A stretch of DNA of 64,000 nucleotides from Euptelea pleiosperma (Eukaryota; Streptophyta; Magnoliopsida; Ranunculales; Eupteleaceae). The stretch is taken from NCBI GenBank assembly GCA_035048495.1, contig JASUTR010000184.1:186001-250000 (forward strand), written 5' to 3'. Shown here piece after piece: positions 9,607-22,400 of the stretch. A program made the translations under genes and the position numbers. Under the pieces are notes generated by a model. That model had not been told where the DNA came from, did not search any database, and worked only from the letters and a program-made list of their open reading frames with translations. Numbering within the stretch: the stretch's first letter is position 1; every line of letters begins with the position of its first letter.

Positions 9607-12600
9607 CTGGAAGAGATTGAGTCCAATTACGAGGTCCGGTTGCGAAAAAGTAACTAGTTATAGACCTAAGCTTGTAACACTCAAATAGAGTCCAATTAGA
9701 GACATTGTCGTAAAAACTGAGTAAACGATTTTTTACTGTCCCCAATCTTGTTCTAACACTTCAAACGTGTTCATACAATATTAATTGAAGAGATTGAGTC
9801 AAATTACAAGGTCCGCTTGTGAAAAAGTAACTAGTTATAGACCTAGGCCTATAACGCTCAAACTGAATCTACTGAGTGACAGTGTTGCACGAACAGAGCA
9901 AATGAGTTCCGACTCACCCCAATCTCGTTCTAACACTTTAAACATGTTCAAACAATCGTAATGGAAGAGATTGAGTGAAATTACGAGGTCCGTTTGGAAA
10001 AAAGTAACTTGTTATAGACCTAGGCCTGTAACACTCAAACTGAGTCCAAGGAGTAACATTGTAGCACGAACAGAGCGAATGAGTTATGACTCTCCCCAAT
10101 CTTGTTCTAACACTTCAAACATGTTCAAACAATTGTAATAGAAGTGATGGTGTCAAATTACGAGTTCCGGTTATGAAAAAGTAACTAGATATAGACCTAC
10201 GCCTGTAACACTCAAACTGAGTCCAATGAGAGACATTGTCGAACGAACAGAGCAAATGAGTTCCAACTTTGCACAATCTTGTTCTAACACTTCAAATGTG
10301 TTGAAACAATTGTAATGGAAGAGCTTAAATAAAATTACGAGGTCCAGTTGCAGAAAAGTAACTAGTTATGGACCTAGGCATGTTACACCTAAACTTAGTC
10401 CAATTAGAGACATTGTCGCACGAACAAAGCAAACGAGTTTCGACTCTCATCAATCTAGTTCTAACACTTCAAACGTGTTGAAAGAATTGTAATGGAAGAG
10501 ATTGAGTCAAATTACGAGGTCCGGATGCGAAAAAGTAACTAGTTATAGAATTAGGCTTGCAACACTCAAACTGAGTCCAATTAGAGACATTGTCACTCAT
10601 ACAGAGCAAACGAGTTCCGACTTTCCCCAGTCTTGTTCTAATACTTCAAACATGTTCAAACAATTGTAATGGAAGAGATTGAGTCCAATTACGAGGTCCG
10701 GTTGCGAAAAAGTAACTAGTTATAGACCTAAGCTTGAAACACTCAAATAGAGTCCAATTAGAGACATTGTCGCAAAAACTGAGTAAACGATTTTTTACTG
10801 TCCCCAATCTTGTTCTAACACTTCAAACGTGTTCAAACAATATTAATTGAAGAGATTGAGTCAAATTACAAGGTCCGCTTGTGAAAAAGTAACTAGTTAT
10901 AGACCTAGGCCTATAACGCTCAAACCGAATCTAATGAGTGACAGTGTTGCACGAACATAGCGAATGAGTTCCGACTCTCCCCAATCTCGTTCTAACACTT
11001 TAAACATGTTCAAACAATCGTAATGGAAGAGATTGAGTAAAATTACGAGGTCCGTTTGCAAAAAAATAACTTGTTATAGACCTAGGTCTGTAACACTCAA
11101 ACTGAGTCCAAGGAATGACATTGTTGCACGAACAGAGCGAATGAGTTCTGACTCTCCCCAATCTTGTTCTAACACTTCAAACATGTTCAAACAATTGTAA
11201 TAGAAGTGATGGAGTCAAATTACGAGGTCCGGTTTTGAAAAAGTAATTAGATATAGACCTAGGCCTGTAACAGTCAAACTGAGTCTAATGAGAGACATTG
11301 TCGCACGAACAGAGCAAATGAGTTCCGATTTTGCCCAATCTTGTTCTAACACTTCAAATGTGTTGAAACAATTGTAATGGATGAGATTGAATCAAATTAC
11401 GAGGTCCGATCGCAGAAAAGTAACAAGTTATAGACCAAAGCATGTTACACATAAACTTAGTCCAATTAGAGACATTGTCGCACGAACAAAGCAAACGAGT
11501 TCCGACTCTCCTCAATCTTGTTCTAACACTTCAAACGTGTTGAAACAATTGTAATGGAAGAGATTGAGTCAAATTACGAGGTCCGGTTGCGAAAAAGTAA
11601 CTAGTTATAGACCTAAGCTTGTAACACTCAAATAGAGTCCAATTAGAGACATTGTCGCACGAACTGAGTAAACGATTTTTTACTGTCCCCAATCTTGTTC
11701 TAACACTTCAAACGTGTTCAAACAATATTAATTGAAGAGATTGAGTCAAATTACAAGGTCCGCTTGTGAAAAAGTAACTAGTTATAGACCTAGGCCTATA
11801 ATGCTCAAACCGAATCTAATGAGTGACAGTGTTGCACGAACAGAGCGAATGAGTTCCGACTCTCCCCAATCTCGTTCTAACACTTTAAACATGTTCAAAT
11901 AATTGTAATGGAAGAGATTGAGTGAAATTATGAGGTCCGTTTGCAAAAAGGTAACTTGTTATAGACCTAGGCCTGTAACACTCAAACTGAGTCCAAGGAG
12001 TGATATTGTAGCACGAAGAGAGCGAATGAGTTCTAACTCTCCCCAATCTTGTTCTAACACTTCAAACATGTTCAAACAATTGTAATAGAAGTGAAGGAGT
12101 CAAATTACGAGGTCCGGTTGTGAAAAAGTAACTAGATATAGACCTAGGCCTGTAACACTCAAACTGAGTCCAATGAGAGACATTGTCGCACGAACAGAGC
12201 AAATGAGTTCCGATTTTGCCCAATCTTGTTCTAACACTTCAAATGTGTTGAAACAATTGTAATGGTTGAGCTTAAGTAAAATTACGAGGTCCGGTTGCAG
12301 AAAACTAGTTATAGACCTAAGCATGTTATACCTAAACTTAGTCCAATTAGAGACATTGTCGCACGATTTTTTACTGTCCACAATCTTGTTCTAACACTTC
12401 AAACGTGTTTAAACAGTATTAAATGAAGATATTGAGTCAAATTATATGGTCCGCTTGTGAAAAAGTAACTAGTTATAGACCTAGGCCTATAACGCTCAAA
12501 CTGAATCTAATGAGTGACATTGTTGCACGAACAGAGCGAATGAGTTCCGACTCTCCCCAATCTCGTTCTAACACTTCAAACATGTTCAAACAATTGTAAT

Positions 12601-12711
12601 GGAAGAGATTGAGTCAAATTATGAGGTCCGATTGCGAAAACGTAACTAGTTATAGAACTAAGCTTGTAACACCTAAACTAAGTCGAATTAGAGACATTGT
12701 CGCACGAACAA

Positions 12712-12723
12712 AGCAAACGAGTT
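12712..12723. repeat. Target-site duplication of the short LINE tail (left copy)
   Basis: AGCAAACGAGTT is repeated at 12900-12911; the final TT is ambiguous with the poly(T) of the inverted element. Confidence 0.85.
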
Positions 12724-12899
12724 TTTTTTTGGAGGTTAAGCTTGGGGTTAGGCGGACCCCTACCTGACTTTAATAATCAGTTCCTGAAATACAAACATCC
12801 TGAAGCATCCTCAGAGAGAATAGTAACGAGTTCAGGCGAAAAGGAAGACGGAAGCAAAAAATTACAATTATGGGAATCAACCATATTGGCAAGAAGATC
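12724..12899 (-). mobile_element. Severely 5'-truncated LINE (3' end only)
   Basis: A 176-bp insertion in inverted orientation. On the + strand it begins with the rest of a T run (12722-12730), which is the element's poly(A) on the other strand. Next comes the reverse complement of the shared LINE 3' UTR motif (12740-12768), and then the last ~40 codons of ORF2. It is flanked by a 12-bp target-site duplication of satellite sequence and lies inside a g monomer. It is the only minus-strand LINE in the window. The short A tail (about 9) suggests a shortened or older tail. Confidence 0.93.
12777..12899 (-). pseudogene. C-terminal remnant of LINE ORF2
   Basis: Read on the minus strand, the end of the insertion encodes a peptide containing PELVTILSEDASG and ending LYFRN before a TGA (complement of 12777-12779). 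The same C-terminal signature closes the other copies: ITILLEDASGHLYFRH in LINE-2 and VTILDEDASGRVYFRL in LINE-3. Only about 40 codons after the RNase H domain remain, with no start codon, so it is non-functional. Confidence 0.88.
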
Positions 12900-12911
12900 A
12901 GCAAACGAGTT
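12900..12911. repeat. Target-site duplication of the short LINE tail (right copy)
   Basis: AGCAAACGAGTT, matching 12712-12723; the interrupted g monomer resumes here with CCGACTCTTGCC. Confidence 0.85.
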
Positions 12912-15900
12912 CCGACTCTTGCCAATCTTGTTTTAACACTTCAAACATTTTGAAACAATTTCAATGGAATAGATTGAGTCCAATTACGAGGTCCGGTTGT
13001 GAGAAAGGTAACTAGTTATAGACCTAAGCTTGTAACACCTAAACTAAGTCCAATTAGAGACATTGTCGTACAAGCTGAGCAAACGAGTTCCGATTCTCCC
13101 AAATCTTGTTCTAACACTGTAAACGTGTTAAAACAATTGTAATGGAAGAGATTGAGTCAAATTACGAGGTCCGGTTGTGAAAAAGTAACTAGTTATTGAC
13201 CTAGGCTTGTAACACTCAAACTAGGTCCACTGAGAGACATTGTCACAAGAATTGAGGAAACGACTTCCGACTTTCCCTAGTCTTGTTCTAATACTTCAAA
13301 TATGTTTAAACAATTATAATGGAAGAGATTGAGTTCAATTAGTCGGTCTGGTTGTGAAAAACTAACTAGTTATAGTCCTAAGCTTGTAACACCTAAACAA
13401 AGTCCAATTAGAGACTTTGTCGCACGATAAGACCAAACGAGTTCCGATTCTCCCAAATCTTCTTCTAACACTGCGAACGTGTTGAAACAATTGTAATGGA
13501 AGAGATTGAGTCAAATTTCGAGGTCCGTTTGCTAAAAAGAAACTAGTTATAGACCTAGGCCTGTAACACTCAAACTGAGTCCAATGAGTGACATTGTTGC
13601 ACAAACAGAGTGAATGTGTTCCGACTATCCCCAATCTTGTTCTAACACTTCAAACATGTTCAAACAATTGTAATAGAAGTGATGGAGTCAAATTACGAGT
13701 TCCGATTGTTAAAAAGTAACTAGTTATAGACATAGGCCTGTAACACTCAAACTGAGTCCAATAAGAGACATTGTCGAACGAACAGAGCAAATGAGTTCCA
13801 ACTCTGCCCAATCTTGTTCTAACACTTCAAATGTGTTGAAACAATTGTAATGAAAGAGCTTAAATAAAATTACGAGGTCCAGTTGCAGAAAAGTAACTAG
13901 TTATGGACCTAGGCATGTTACACCTAAACTTAGTCCAATTAGAGACATTGTCGCACGAACAAAGCAAACGAGTTCCGACTCTCCTCAATCTTGTTCTAAC
14001 ACTTGAAACGTGTTTAAACAATTGTAATCGAAGAGATTGAGTCAAATTACGAGGTCCGGTTGCGAAAAAGTAACTAGTTATAGAATTAGGCTTGCAACAC
14101 TCAAACTGAGTCCAATTAGAGACATTGTCACTCATACAGATCAAACGAGTTCCGACTTTCCCCAGGCTTGTTCTAATACTTCAAACATGTTCAAACAATT
14201 GTAATGGAAGAGATTGAGTCCAATTACGAGGTCCGATTGCGAAAAAGTAACTAGTTATAGACCTAAGCTTGTAACACTCAGATAGAGTCCAATTAGAGAC
14301 ATTGTCGCACGAACTGAGTAAACGATTTTTTACTGTCCCCAATCTTGTTCTAACACTTCAAACGTGTTTAAACAATATTAATTGAAGAGATTCACTCAAG
14401 TTACAAGGTCTGCTTGTGAAAAAGTAACTAGTTATAGACCTAGGCCTATAACGCTCAAACCGAATCTAATGAGTGACAGTGTTGCACGAACAGAGCGAAT
14501 GAGTTCTGACTCTCCCCAATCTCGTTCTAACACTTTAAACATGTTCAAACAATTGTAATTGAAGAGATTGAGTGAAATTACGAGGTCCGCTTGCAAAAAT
14601 GTAACTTGTTATAGACCTAGGCATGTAACACTCAAACAGAGTCCAAGGAGTGACATTGTAGCACGAACAGAGCGAATGAGTTCTGACTCTCCCCAATCTT
14701 GTTCTAACACTACAAACATGTTTAAACAATTGTAATAGAAGTGATGGAGTCAAATTACGAGGTCCGATTGTGAAAAAGTAACTAGATATAGACCTAGGCC
14801 TGTAACACTCAAACTGAGTCCAATGAGAGACATTGTCGCACGAACAGAGCAAATGAGTTCCGATTTTGCCCAATCTTGTTCTCACACTTCAAATGTGTTG
14901 AAACAATTGTAATGGATGAGCTTAAGTAAAATTACGAGGTCCGATTGCAGAAAAGTAACTAGTTATAGACCTAAGCATGTTACACCTAAACTTAGTCCAA
15001 TTAGAGACATTGTCGCACGAACAAAGCAAACGAGTTCCGACTCTACTCAATCTTGTTCTACCACTTGAAACGTGTTGAAACAATTGTAATAGAAGAGATT
15101 GAGTCAAATTACGAGGTCCGGTTGCGAAAAAGTAACTAGTTATAGAATTAGGCTTGCAACACTCAAACTGAGTCGAATTAGAGACATTGTCACTCATACA
15201 GAGCAAACGAGTTCCGACTTTCCCTAGTCTTGTTCTAATATTTCAAATATGTTCAAACAATTGTAGTGGAAGATATTGTGTCCAATTACAAGGTCTGGTT
15301 GCGAAAAAGTAACTAGTTATAGACCTAAGCTTGTAACACTCAAATAGAGTCAAATCAGAGACATTGTCGCACGAACTGAGTAAACGATTTTTGACTGTCC
15401 CCAATCTTGCTCGAACACTTCAACTGTGTTTAAACAATATTAATTGAAGAGATTGAGTCAAATTACAAGGTCCGCTTGTGAAAAAGTAACTAGTTATAGA
15501 CCTAGGCCTATAACGCTCAAACCGAATCTAATGAGTGACAGTGTTGCACGAACAGAGCGAATGAGTTCCGACTCTCTCCAATCTCGTTCTAACACTTTAA
15601 ACATGTTCAAACAATTGTAATGGAAGAGATTGAGTGAAATTACGAGGTCCGTTTGCAAAAAAGTAACTTGTTATAGACCTAGGCCTGTAACACTCAAACT
15701 GAGTCAAATGAGTGACATTGTTCCACAAACAGAGCGAATGAGCTCCGACTCTCACCAATCTTGTTCTAACTCTTCAAACATGTTCAAACAATTGTAATGG
15801 AAGAGATTGAGTCAAATTATGAGGTCCGATTGCGAAAAAGTAACTAGTTATAGAACTAAGCTTGTAACACCTAAACTAAGTCGAATTAGAGACATTGTCG

Positions 15901-17862
15901 CACGAACAAAGCAAACGAGTTCCGACTCTCCTCAATCTTGTTCTAACACTTCAAACGTGTTGAAACAATTGTAATGGAAGAGATTGAGTCAAATTACGAG
16001 GTCCGGTTGAGAAAAAGTAACTAGTTATAGAATTAGGCTTACAACACTCAAACTGAGTCCAATTAGAGACATTGTCACTTATACAGAGCAAACAAGTTCC
16101 GACTTTCCCCAGTCTTGTTCTAATACTTTAAGCATGTTCAAACAATTGTAATGGAAGAGATTGAGTCCAATTACGAGGTCCGGTTGCGAAAAAGTAACTA
16201 GTTATAGACCTAAGCTTGTAACACTCAAATAGAGTTGAATTAGAGACATTGTCGCACGAACTGAGTAAACGATTTTTTACTGTCCCCAATCTTCTTCTAA
16301 CACTTCAAACGTGTTTAAACAGTATTAAATGAAGATATTGAGACAAATTACAAGGTCCGCTTGTGAAAAAGTAACTAGTTATAGACCTAGGCCTATAACA
16401 CTCAAACCGAATATAATGAGTGACAGTGTTGCACGAACAGAGCGAATGAGTTTCGACTCTCCCCAATCTCGTTCTAACACTTCAAACATGTTCAAACAAT
16501 TGTAATGGAAGAGATTGAGTGAAATTACACGTCCGTTTGCAAAAAAGTAACTTATTATAGACCTAGGCCTGTAACACTCAAACTGAGTCCAAGGAGTGAT
16601 ATTGTAGCACGAACAGAGCGAATGAGTTCTGACTCTCCCCAATCTTGTTCTAACACTTCAAACATGTTCAAACAATTGTAATAGAAGTGATGGAGTCAAA
16701 TTACGTGGTCCGGTTGTGAAAAAGTAACTAGTTATAGACCTAGGCCTGTAACACTCAAACTAAGTCCAATGAGAGACATGGTCGCACGAACAGAGCAAAT
16801 GAGTTCCGATTTTGCCCAATCTTATTCTAACACTTGAAATGTGTTGAAACAATTGTAATGGATGAGCTTAAGTAAAATTACGAGGTCCGGTTGCAGAAAA
16901 GTAACTAGTTATAGACCTAAGCATGTTACGCCTAAACTTAGTCCAATTAGAGACATTGTCGCACGAACAAAGCGAACAAGTTCCGACTCTCCTCAATCTT
17001 GTTCTAACACTTGAAACGTGTTGAAACAATTGTAATGGAAGAGATTGAGTCAAATTACGTGGTCCGGTTGCAAAAAAGTAACTAGTTATAGAATTAGGCT
17101 TGCAACACTCAAACTGAGTCCAATTATAGACATTGTCACTGATATAGAGCAAACGATTTCCGAATTTCCCCAGTCTTGTTCTAATACTTCAAACATGTTC
17201 AAACAATTGTAATGGAAGAGATTGAGTCAAATTACGAGGTCCGGTTGTGAAAATGTAACTAATTATAGACATAGGCCTGTAACACTCAAACTGAGTCCAA
17301 GGAGTGACATTGTAGCACGAACAGAGCGAATGAGTTCTGACTCTCCCCAATCTTGTTCTAACACTTCAAACATGTTCAAACAATTGTAATAGAAGTGATG
17401 GAGTCAAATTACGAGGTCCGGTTGTGAAAAAGTAACTAGTTATAGACCTAGGCCTGTAACACTCAAACTGAGTCCAATGAGAGACATGGTCGCACGAACA
17501 GAGCAAATGAGTTCCGATTTTGCCCAATCTTATTCTAACACTTCAAATGTGTTGAAACAATTGTAATGGATGAGCGTAAGTAAAATTACGAGGTCTGGTT
17601 GCAGAAAAGTGACTAGTTATAGACCTAAGCATGTTGCACCTAAACTTGGTCCAATTAGAGACATTGTCGCTCGAACAAAGCAAACGAGTTCCGACTCTCC
17701 TCAATCTTGTTCTAACACTTGAAACATGTTGAAAAAATTGTAATGGAAGAGATTGAGTCAAATTATGAGGTCCGGTTGCGAAAAAGTAACTAGTTGTAGA
17801 ATTAGGCTTGCAACACTCAAACTTAGTCCAATTAGAGACATTGTCACTCATACAGAGCAAAC

Positions 17863-17878
17863 GAGTTCCGACTTTCCC
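17863..17878 (+). repeat. Target-site duplication of LINE-2 (left copy)
   Basis: GAGTTCCGACTTTCCC, 16 bp of a b-type monomer, repeated without mismatch at 23858-23873. Confidence 0.95.
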
Positions 17879-18086
17879 AGAACGGATGGAGCAAACTTGT
17901 CTTCACTATCAGATATGAGCTCTCTTCTCTCTCCTAGGGTTTTGAGTGGTGCTTGATTTCCGGCGTCTCTTCCGGCTAGAGATTCTCCAGTTCTTGGCTG
18001 TCGATCTTGATTGACTTTCTGAATTCGGTAATTTTCCTCTTTTAGCTTTGTTTTCCTCGTCTTGATTTCTTGTTTTCTCCTTTGCC
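17879..18086 (+). promoter_or_regulatory. LINE-2 5' UTR (presumed internal promoter)
   Basis: About 208 bp of pyrimidine-rich, non-satellite sequence lies between the target duplication and the ORF1 ATG. LINEs depend on an internal promoter in this region; that role is inferred from the family, and I see no convincing core promoter motif. The ORF1 start sits in a good plant context (GCCATGG, 18084-18090). Confidence 0.55.
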
Positions 18087-19442
18087 ATGGCAAGCCCTTT
18101 CGGGCTTGCTACAACTCCATCCATTTTGGGTGCCCCCCCTAATGGATTGCTGAGACCTCCTTCACCGACTCTGTCTGCTATTCCCGCTAGTATTGACGCT
18201 TTTCCTCCCCTTCCTGATTCTATCCCTCTGCCCCCCCTTTGGAAATCCCTTTTCCCTACTTCTTCTTCCCTCAATACCTCTAAATCCGAGCTTTCTTTCT
18301 TTGAACCTTGTTTTGTGGATGGGAAACCGATTGTCAAATGCCCTTCCTCTGTTTTGGAAGAAGGTAAATCTATTTGGCATGACTACCTCGTCGGTCAAAT
18401 TGTTGGTAAGAAATTACCATTCTTCTGGATCAAGAATTCCTTAGAGAAAATCTGGAAACCGAAAGGCACTCTCGACCTTGCTTTGCAAGATAATGGCCTT
18501 CTCTATATGAACTTCTCTGACCCTGCTGATAAAGAGAATGTTCTTGACAATGGACCTTGGTTTATTTCTGGACGGCTTCTGGTCATTCGTCCTTGGCAAC
18601 CTAACGTTGATTCTTTGTTTACAAAATTTCAATCTCTCCCCATCTGGATCAAGCTTCTTGCCCTTCCAAAGATCCTTTGGACACCCACTGGTATTAGCTA
18701 TGTGGCCAGTGCCATAGGCAAACCTATTTGCTTGGATGGAGCCACCGAAAATCAAAGTCGGCTATCCTTCGCTCGGGTATGTGTTGAGGTTAATTTCAAT
18801 TGTTCGTTTCCTGACTCTATTACCGCTGATAACGGAGTAGAAGGCATTGCCGAAATTGCCGTTGAGTATCCATGGAAACCTTTAAAATGTTCCCTCTGCA
18901 ATTCTCTGGGTCATAACGATAAGGGTTGCTGAACCCTTCAGAAGAAAACGAGAAAAGAATGAGTACCTACTGGGAAAACTATTTCTGCAATAGCTCCCAA
19001 TGCTGTGATCGTTAACCTAGATGTACAGGGTGAGGCCCATCAATTGTCTACTGTCATAGCGGAGGAATGGTCAATTATAGCCAAATCTTTTTCTCTAGAC
19101 CTACCAGCTGTTCGACTTAAATCTCCTTTGAATCCTATTCCCCGGCTGGTACCAGTAGCGCCATCTATAGAAGTCCTTCCACTTCATAACAAATTCAGCG
19201 TCTTGGTTGATCAGGATCAGATCCCATACGTTGATGAGAATCACCTCAGTCACATAGGTACATCTGATTTCAGCAAGAGCGAATTGGAGATCCTCAAGCG
19301 TAAAGGTACTTCTAGTGATTCAGTATCACGTCTCCGAGAAGATATTGCTGCGATGACCAATACTTCTTTCCAGACCACTATTGCTGGAGAAGAAATGGGG
19401 AGTACCCGAGATGGTAATCTTCTCCACTCTCCTAATGAATAG
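18087..19442 (+). pseudogene. LINE ORF1 (gag-like, DUF4283 + CCHC zinc knuckle), two in-frame stops
   Basis: One reading frame runs from ATG 18087 to TAG 19440-19442 (about 451 codons) but is cut by TGA at 18930-18932 and TGA at 18960-18962. The first ~281 codons hold a DUF4283-type region (roughly residues 80-230, with WHDYLVGQIVG and DNGPWFISGRLLVIRPW) and end in a zinc knuckle, CSLCNSLGHNDKGC, fitting C-X2-C-X4-H-X4-C, just before the first stop. The remaining ~150 codons continue in the same frame and look like a low-complexity C-terminal tail. ORF1 proteins of this type bind the LINE RNA to form the ribonucleoprotein particle. Both stops could arise by single C-to-T or G-to-A changes. 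The end overlaps the ORF2 start by 8 bp, suggesting reinitiation or termination-coupled translation in the ancestral element. Confidence 0.9.
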
Positions 19443-22400
19443 CATAGCTGTGTGGAACATTAGGGGTCTTAACGACTCCAATAAACAGAGGGAAGTCAAG
19501 AGCCTTCTCCAACTCAAGAAGCTTTCCATTATTGGTCTTATTGAAACAAAAGTGAGAAAATCTTCCAGCAACAGAATTCAATCTTGGATCTGCCCTGGAT
19601 GGAACTTTACAGAGAACTATAGCTTTGATATTAATGGCCGTATCTGGATACTCTAGGATCCTATGGTAGTTGATCTCAACATCATTCAGCAAAGTCGTCA
19701 GTCTATCCACTGTTCAATATCTGATCTTGTAGGTTCCAAACACTTCCTTCTCACCATTGTTTATGCCCTGGATGGAACTTTACAGAGAACTATAGCTTTG
19801 ATATTAATGGCCGTATCTGGATACTCTAGGATCCTATGGTAGTTGATCTCAACATCATTCAGCAAAGTCGTCAGTCTATCCACTGTTCAATATCTGATCT
19901 TGTAGGTTCCAAACACTTCCTTCTCACCATTGTTTATGCTGACAACAGAAAAGAATTCAGAAGAGAATTGTGGCAGCTCCTGATTTCCCTAGCTGGTACC
20001 ATTACCTCGCCTTGGTGCGTCATAGGAGATTTTAATGCTATTAGGTATCCTACAGAAAAAATGGGTGGATGCCCAGCTAATCTCACTTCTAGAAGAGAAT
20101 TTAATGATTGTCTAACTGAATCTGGGCTTGACGATCTGAAACATATAGGTATGAAATATACCTGGAACAACAAAAGCCATGGCAGCAATCAGATTTTATG
20201 TAAACTTGATCGAGTTCTTGTCAACCATCAATGGATTACTACGTTTAACAACACCGAAACTGAATTCCTTCCTCCCAGCATTTCTGACCATTGCCCTGTT
20301 GTCTTAAGTTGGTGCCAGAAACTTTCCCAAGGTATTAAACCTTTTAAGTTTTTCAACTTTTGGGTGGACCACCCAAACTTTCTGAATATTGTCGAAGAAA
20401 TTTGGAAAGTCCCCATTCTTGGGAATCCTATGTTCAGATTCACACAGAAACTGAAATCACTCAAAGCCAAGCTGAAAGAGTGGAATAGAAGTACTTTCAA
20501 TAACTTGAAGGCTCAAGTTAGTGCTGCCAAATCTGAACTCGATGAGATCCAGAAGCTCAGTCAACTTCATCCGGGGAATGAAAGTTTTAGCAACCAAGAA
20601 GCTGCTATCCTTGCTAAGTACACCACTCTCACTGGCTATGAGGAATCTTTTCTTAAGCAAAAGTCCAGAATTAACTGGCTGAATCTTGGAGATAGCAACT
20701 CGTCTTTCTTTCATAGTTCTCTCAAAGCCAGAAGAGCTCGAAATTCCATATTGAGTCTCTATGACGAGAACAATCAAAAATTCACGGAAGCTACTCAGAT
20801 CAAAGCCGAAATTCTCAATTACTTTCATGATCAGCTGGGCTCAGTGGACACTACTTACAACATTGATATCATCAACTCTTTACAGATGGAAAAGACTTTG
20901 ACTGATAATCAAAAGAATGAGATGGCTACCCCCATTACTGATGAAGAAATTCACAAAGTTCTGTTTAGTATGGATGACTTCAAGGCTCCTGGCCCCGACG
21001 GATTCAATGCTTGCTTCTTTAAGAAGACTTGGCATATTATCAAAGTTGATTTTATCAAAGCTGTTCAGAATTTCTTCCGATCACACAAACTTTCTTGTGG
21101 AATCAACTCTACTTTTATATCTCTTATTCCCAAGGTAAGTAACCCAACTTCTGTTAAGGATTTCCGGCCTATCTCTTGCTATAATGTTCTATACAAATGT
21201 ATCTCGAAAGTCTTGGCCAACAGATTAAAGCCGTGCCTCCCACACTTGGTCGAATCCTCTCAATCAGCTTTCATCAAAGGCCGTCGAATCAGTGATAATA
21301 TTCAGATTTGCCACGAGCTGTTTAGAAACTACCACAGAGATGATCTTCCTTCTCGCTGTACAGTTAAAATTGATCTCAAAAAGGCCTTTGATAATCTTAG
21401 ATGGGACTTTATTGTTGCTCTTCTCAACAAACTGAACTTCCACCCCGATATCATCGATTGGATCCGTATTTGCTTGACTACTGTCAAATTCTCTGTTCTT
21501 ATAAATGGAAGCCCTGAAGGTTACTTCGAAGGTCGTAGAGGAATCCGTCAGGGAGATCCCATCTCCCCCTATATATCTTTGTGTTAGCTATGGGCGTTTT
21601 CAACTTAGTTCTACAGCAAAAAGCTCGAGATGGTCTATTCAAACTTCACCCTAAATGCAGCAATCCTTCCATTACTCACCTCTGTTTTGCTGATGATCTT
21701 ATGGTCTTCTTCGGAGGTGATGTTCAATCAGCTGCTTCCCTCAATGACACGTTAAATCTGTTCAAGGAAATCTCGGGCCTCGAAGCTAATAGAACAAAGA
21801 GCACATTCTTCAGCTCAGGACTTGAAGAGTCTATTAAGGCTGAAATAATTGACATCCTCGGGTTCCAAGAAGGAAGCATACCAATTAGATACTTGGGCTT
21901 GCCTCTGATTTCCTCTCGACTGTCAGTAGCGGCCTGCCAACCTCTTCTGGACAGATTATCCAGCAGGATTCAATCATGGAAAGGTAAACTATTATCATAT
22001 GCCGGAAGATTGGAACTTATAAAAACAGTGCTCAATAGCATCCAGCTTTATTGGAGCTTCTGTTTCCTTCTTCCTAAATCTATCATCAAGAAGATGGAGT
22101 CCCTTTGTGCCAGATTTCTCTGGGGCGGTCCTGATTTATTACCGAAATCCCACCCCATATCTTGGAAGAAGATATGTCAACCCGAGTCTGAAGGAGGCCT
22201 CGGTCTGAAAAATCTCCAAGAATGGAACAAAGCTGCCATACTTAGACATACATTCGCCATTGCGTGCAATCTTGACAACCTTTGGGTACGATGGACCAGA
22301 TCCAATCTTATCAAATCTAAGCAATTCTGGATGATGTATATTCCCCAAAATTGTTCTTGGGTATGGAGAAAGGTACTTGAATCTCGTCCGTTGGCTAGCG

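Larger units (their letters stand above)
12642..13715. repeat. g-h-i-j-k satellite cassette, copy 3 (interrupted)
   Basis: The same five monomers in the same order, more diverged from copies 1 and 2 than those are from each other. The g monomer is split by the short minus-strand LINE tail at 12724-12899. Confidence 0.82.
5953..17878. repeat. 177-bp satellite array, segment 2
   Basis: The same monomer family continues. Approximate order from the left: c-d-e-f-a-b, e'-g-h-i-j-k-f-a-b, c-d-e-f-a-b, c-d-e-f-a-b, c-d-e-f-a, c-d-e-f, an a/c hybrid, d, g-h-i-j-k-f-a-b, c-d-e-f-a-b, c-d-e', a g/a hybrid, b-c-d-e-f-a-b, e-f-a-b. A b monomer is missing between 11433 and 11608. The only non-satellite DNA is a 176-bp LINE tail at 12724-12899. 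No host gene is seen in the ~12 kb. Confidence 0.95.

Noticed and set aside
12697..12936. 79-codon plus-strand open frame across the short LINE tail
   Set aside because: It runs antisense through the inverted LINE 3' end and into satellite on both sides; the sense remnant on the minus strand explains the sequence.
18087..18337. Long minus-strand open frames opposite LINE ORF1 and ORF2 (e.g. 17909-18337, 20457-20828, 41395-41718)
   Set aside because: They are antisense shadows of the LINE coding frames, with no recognisable domains.
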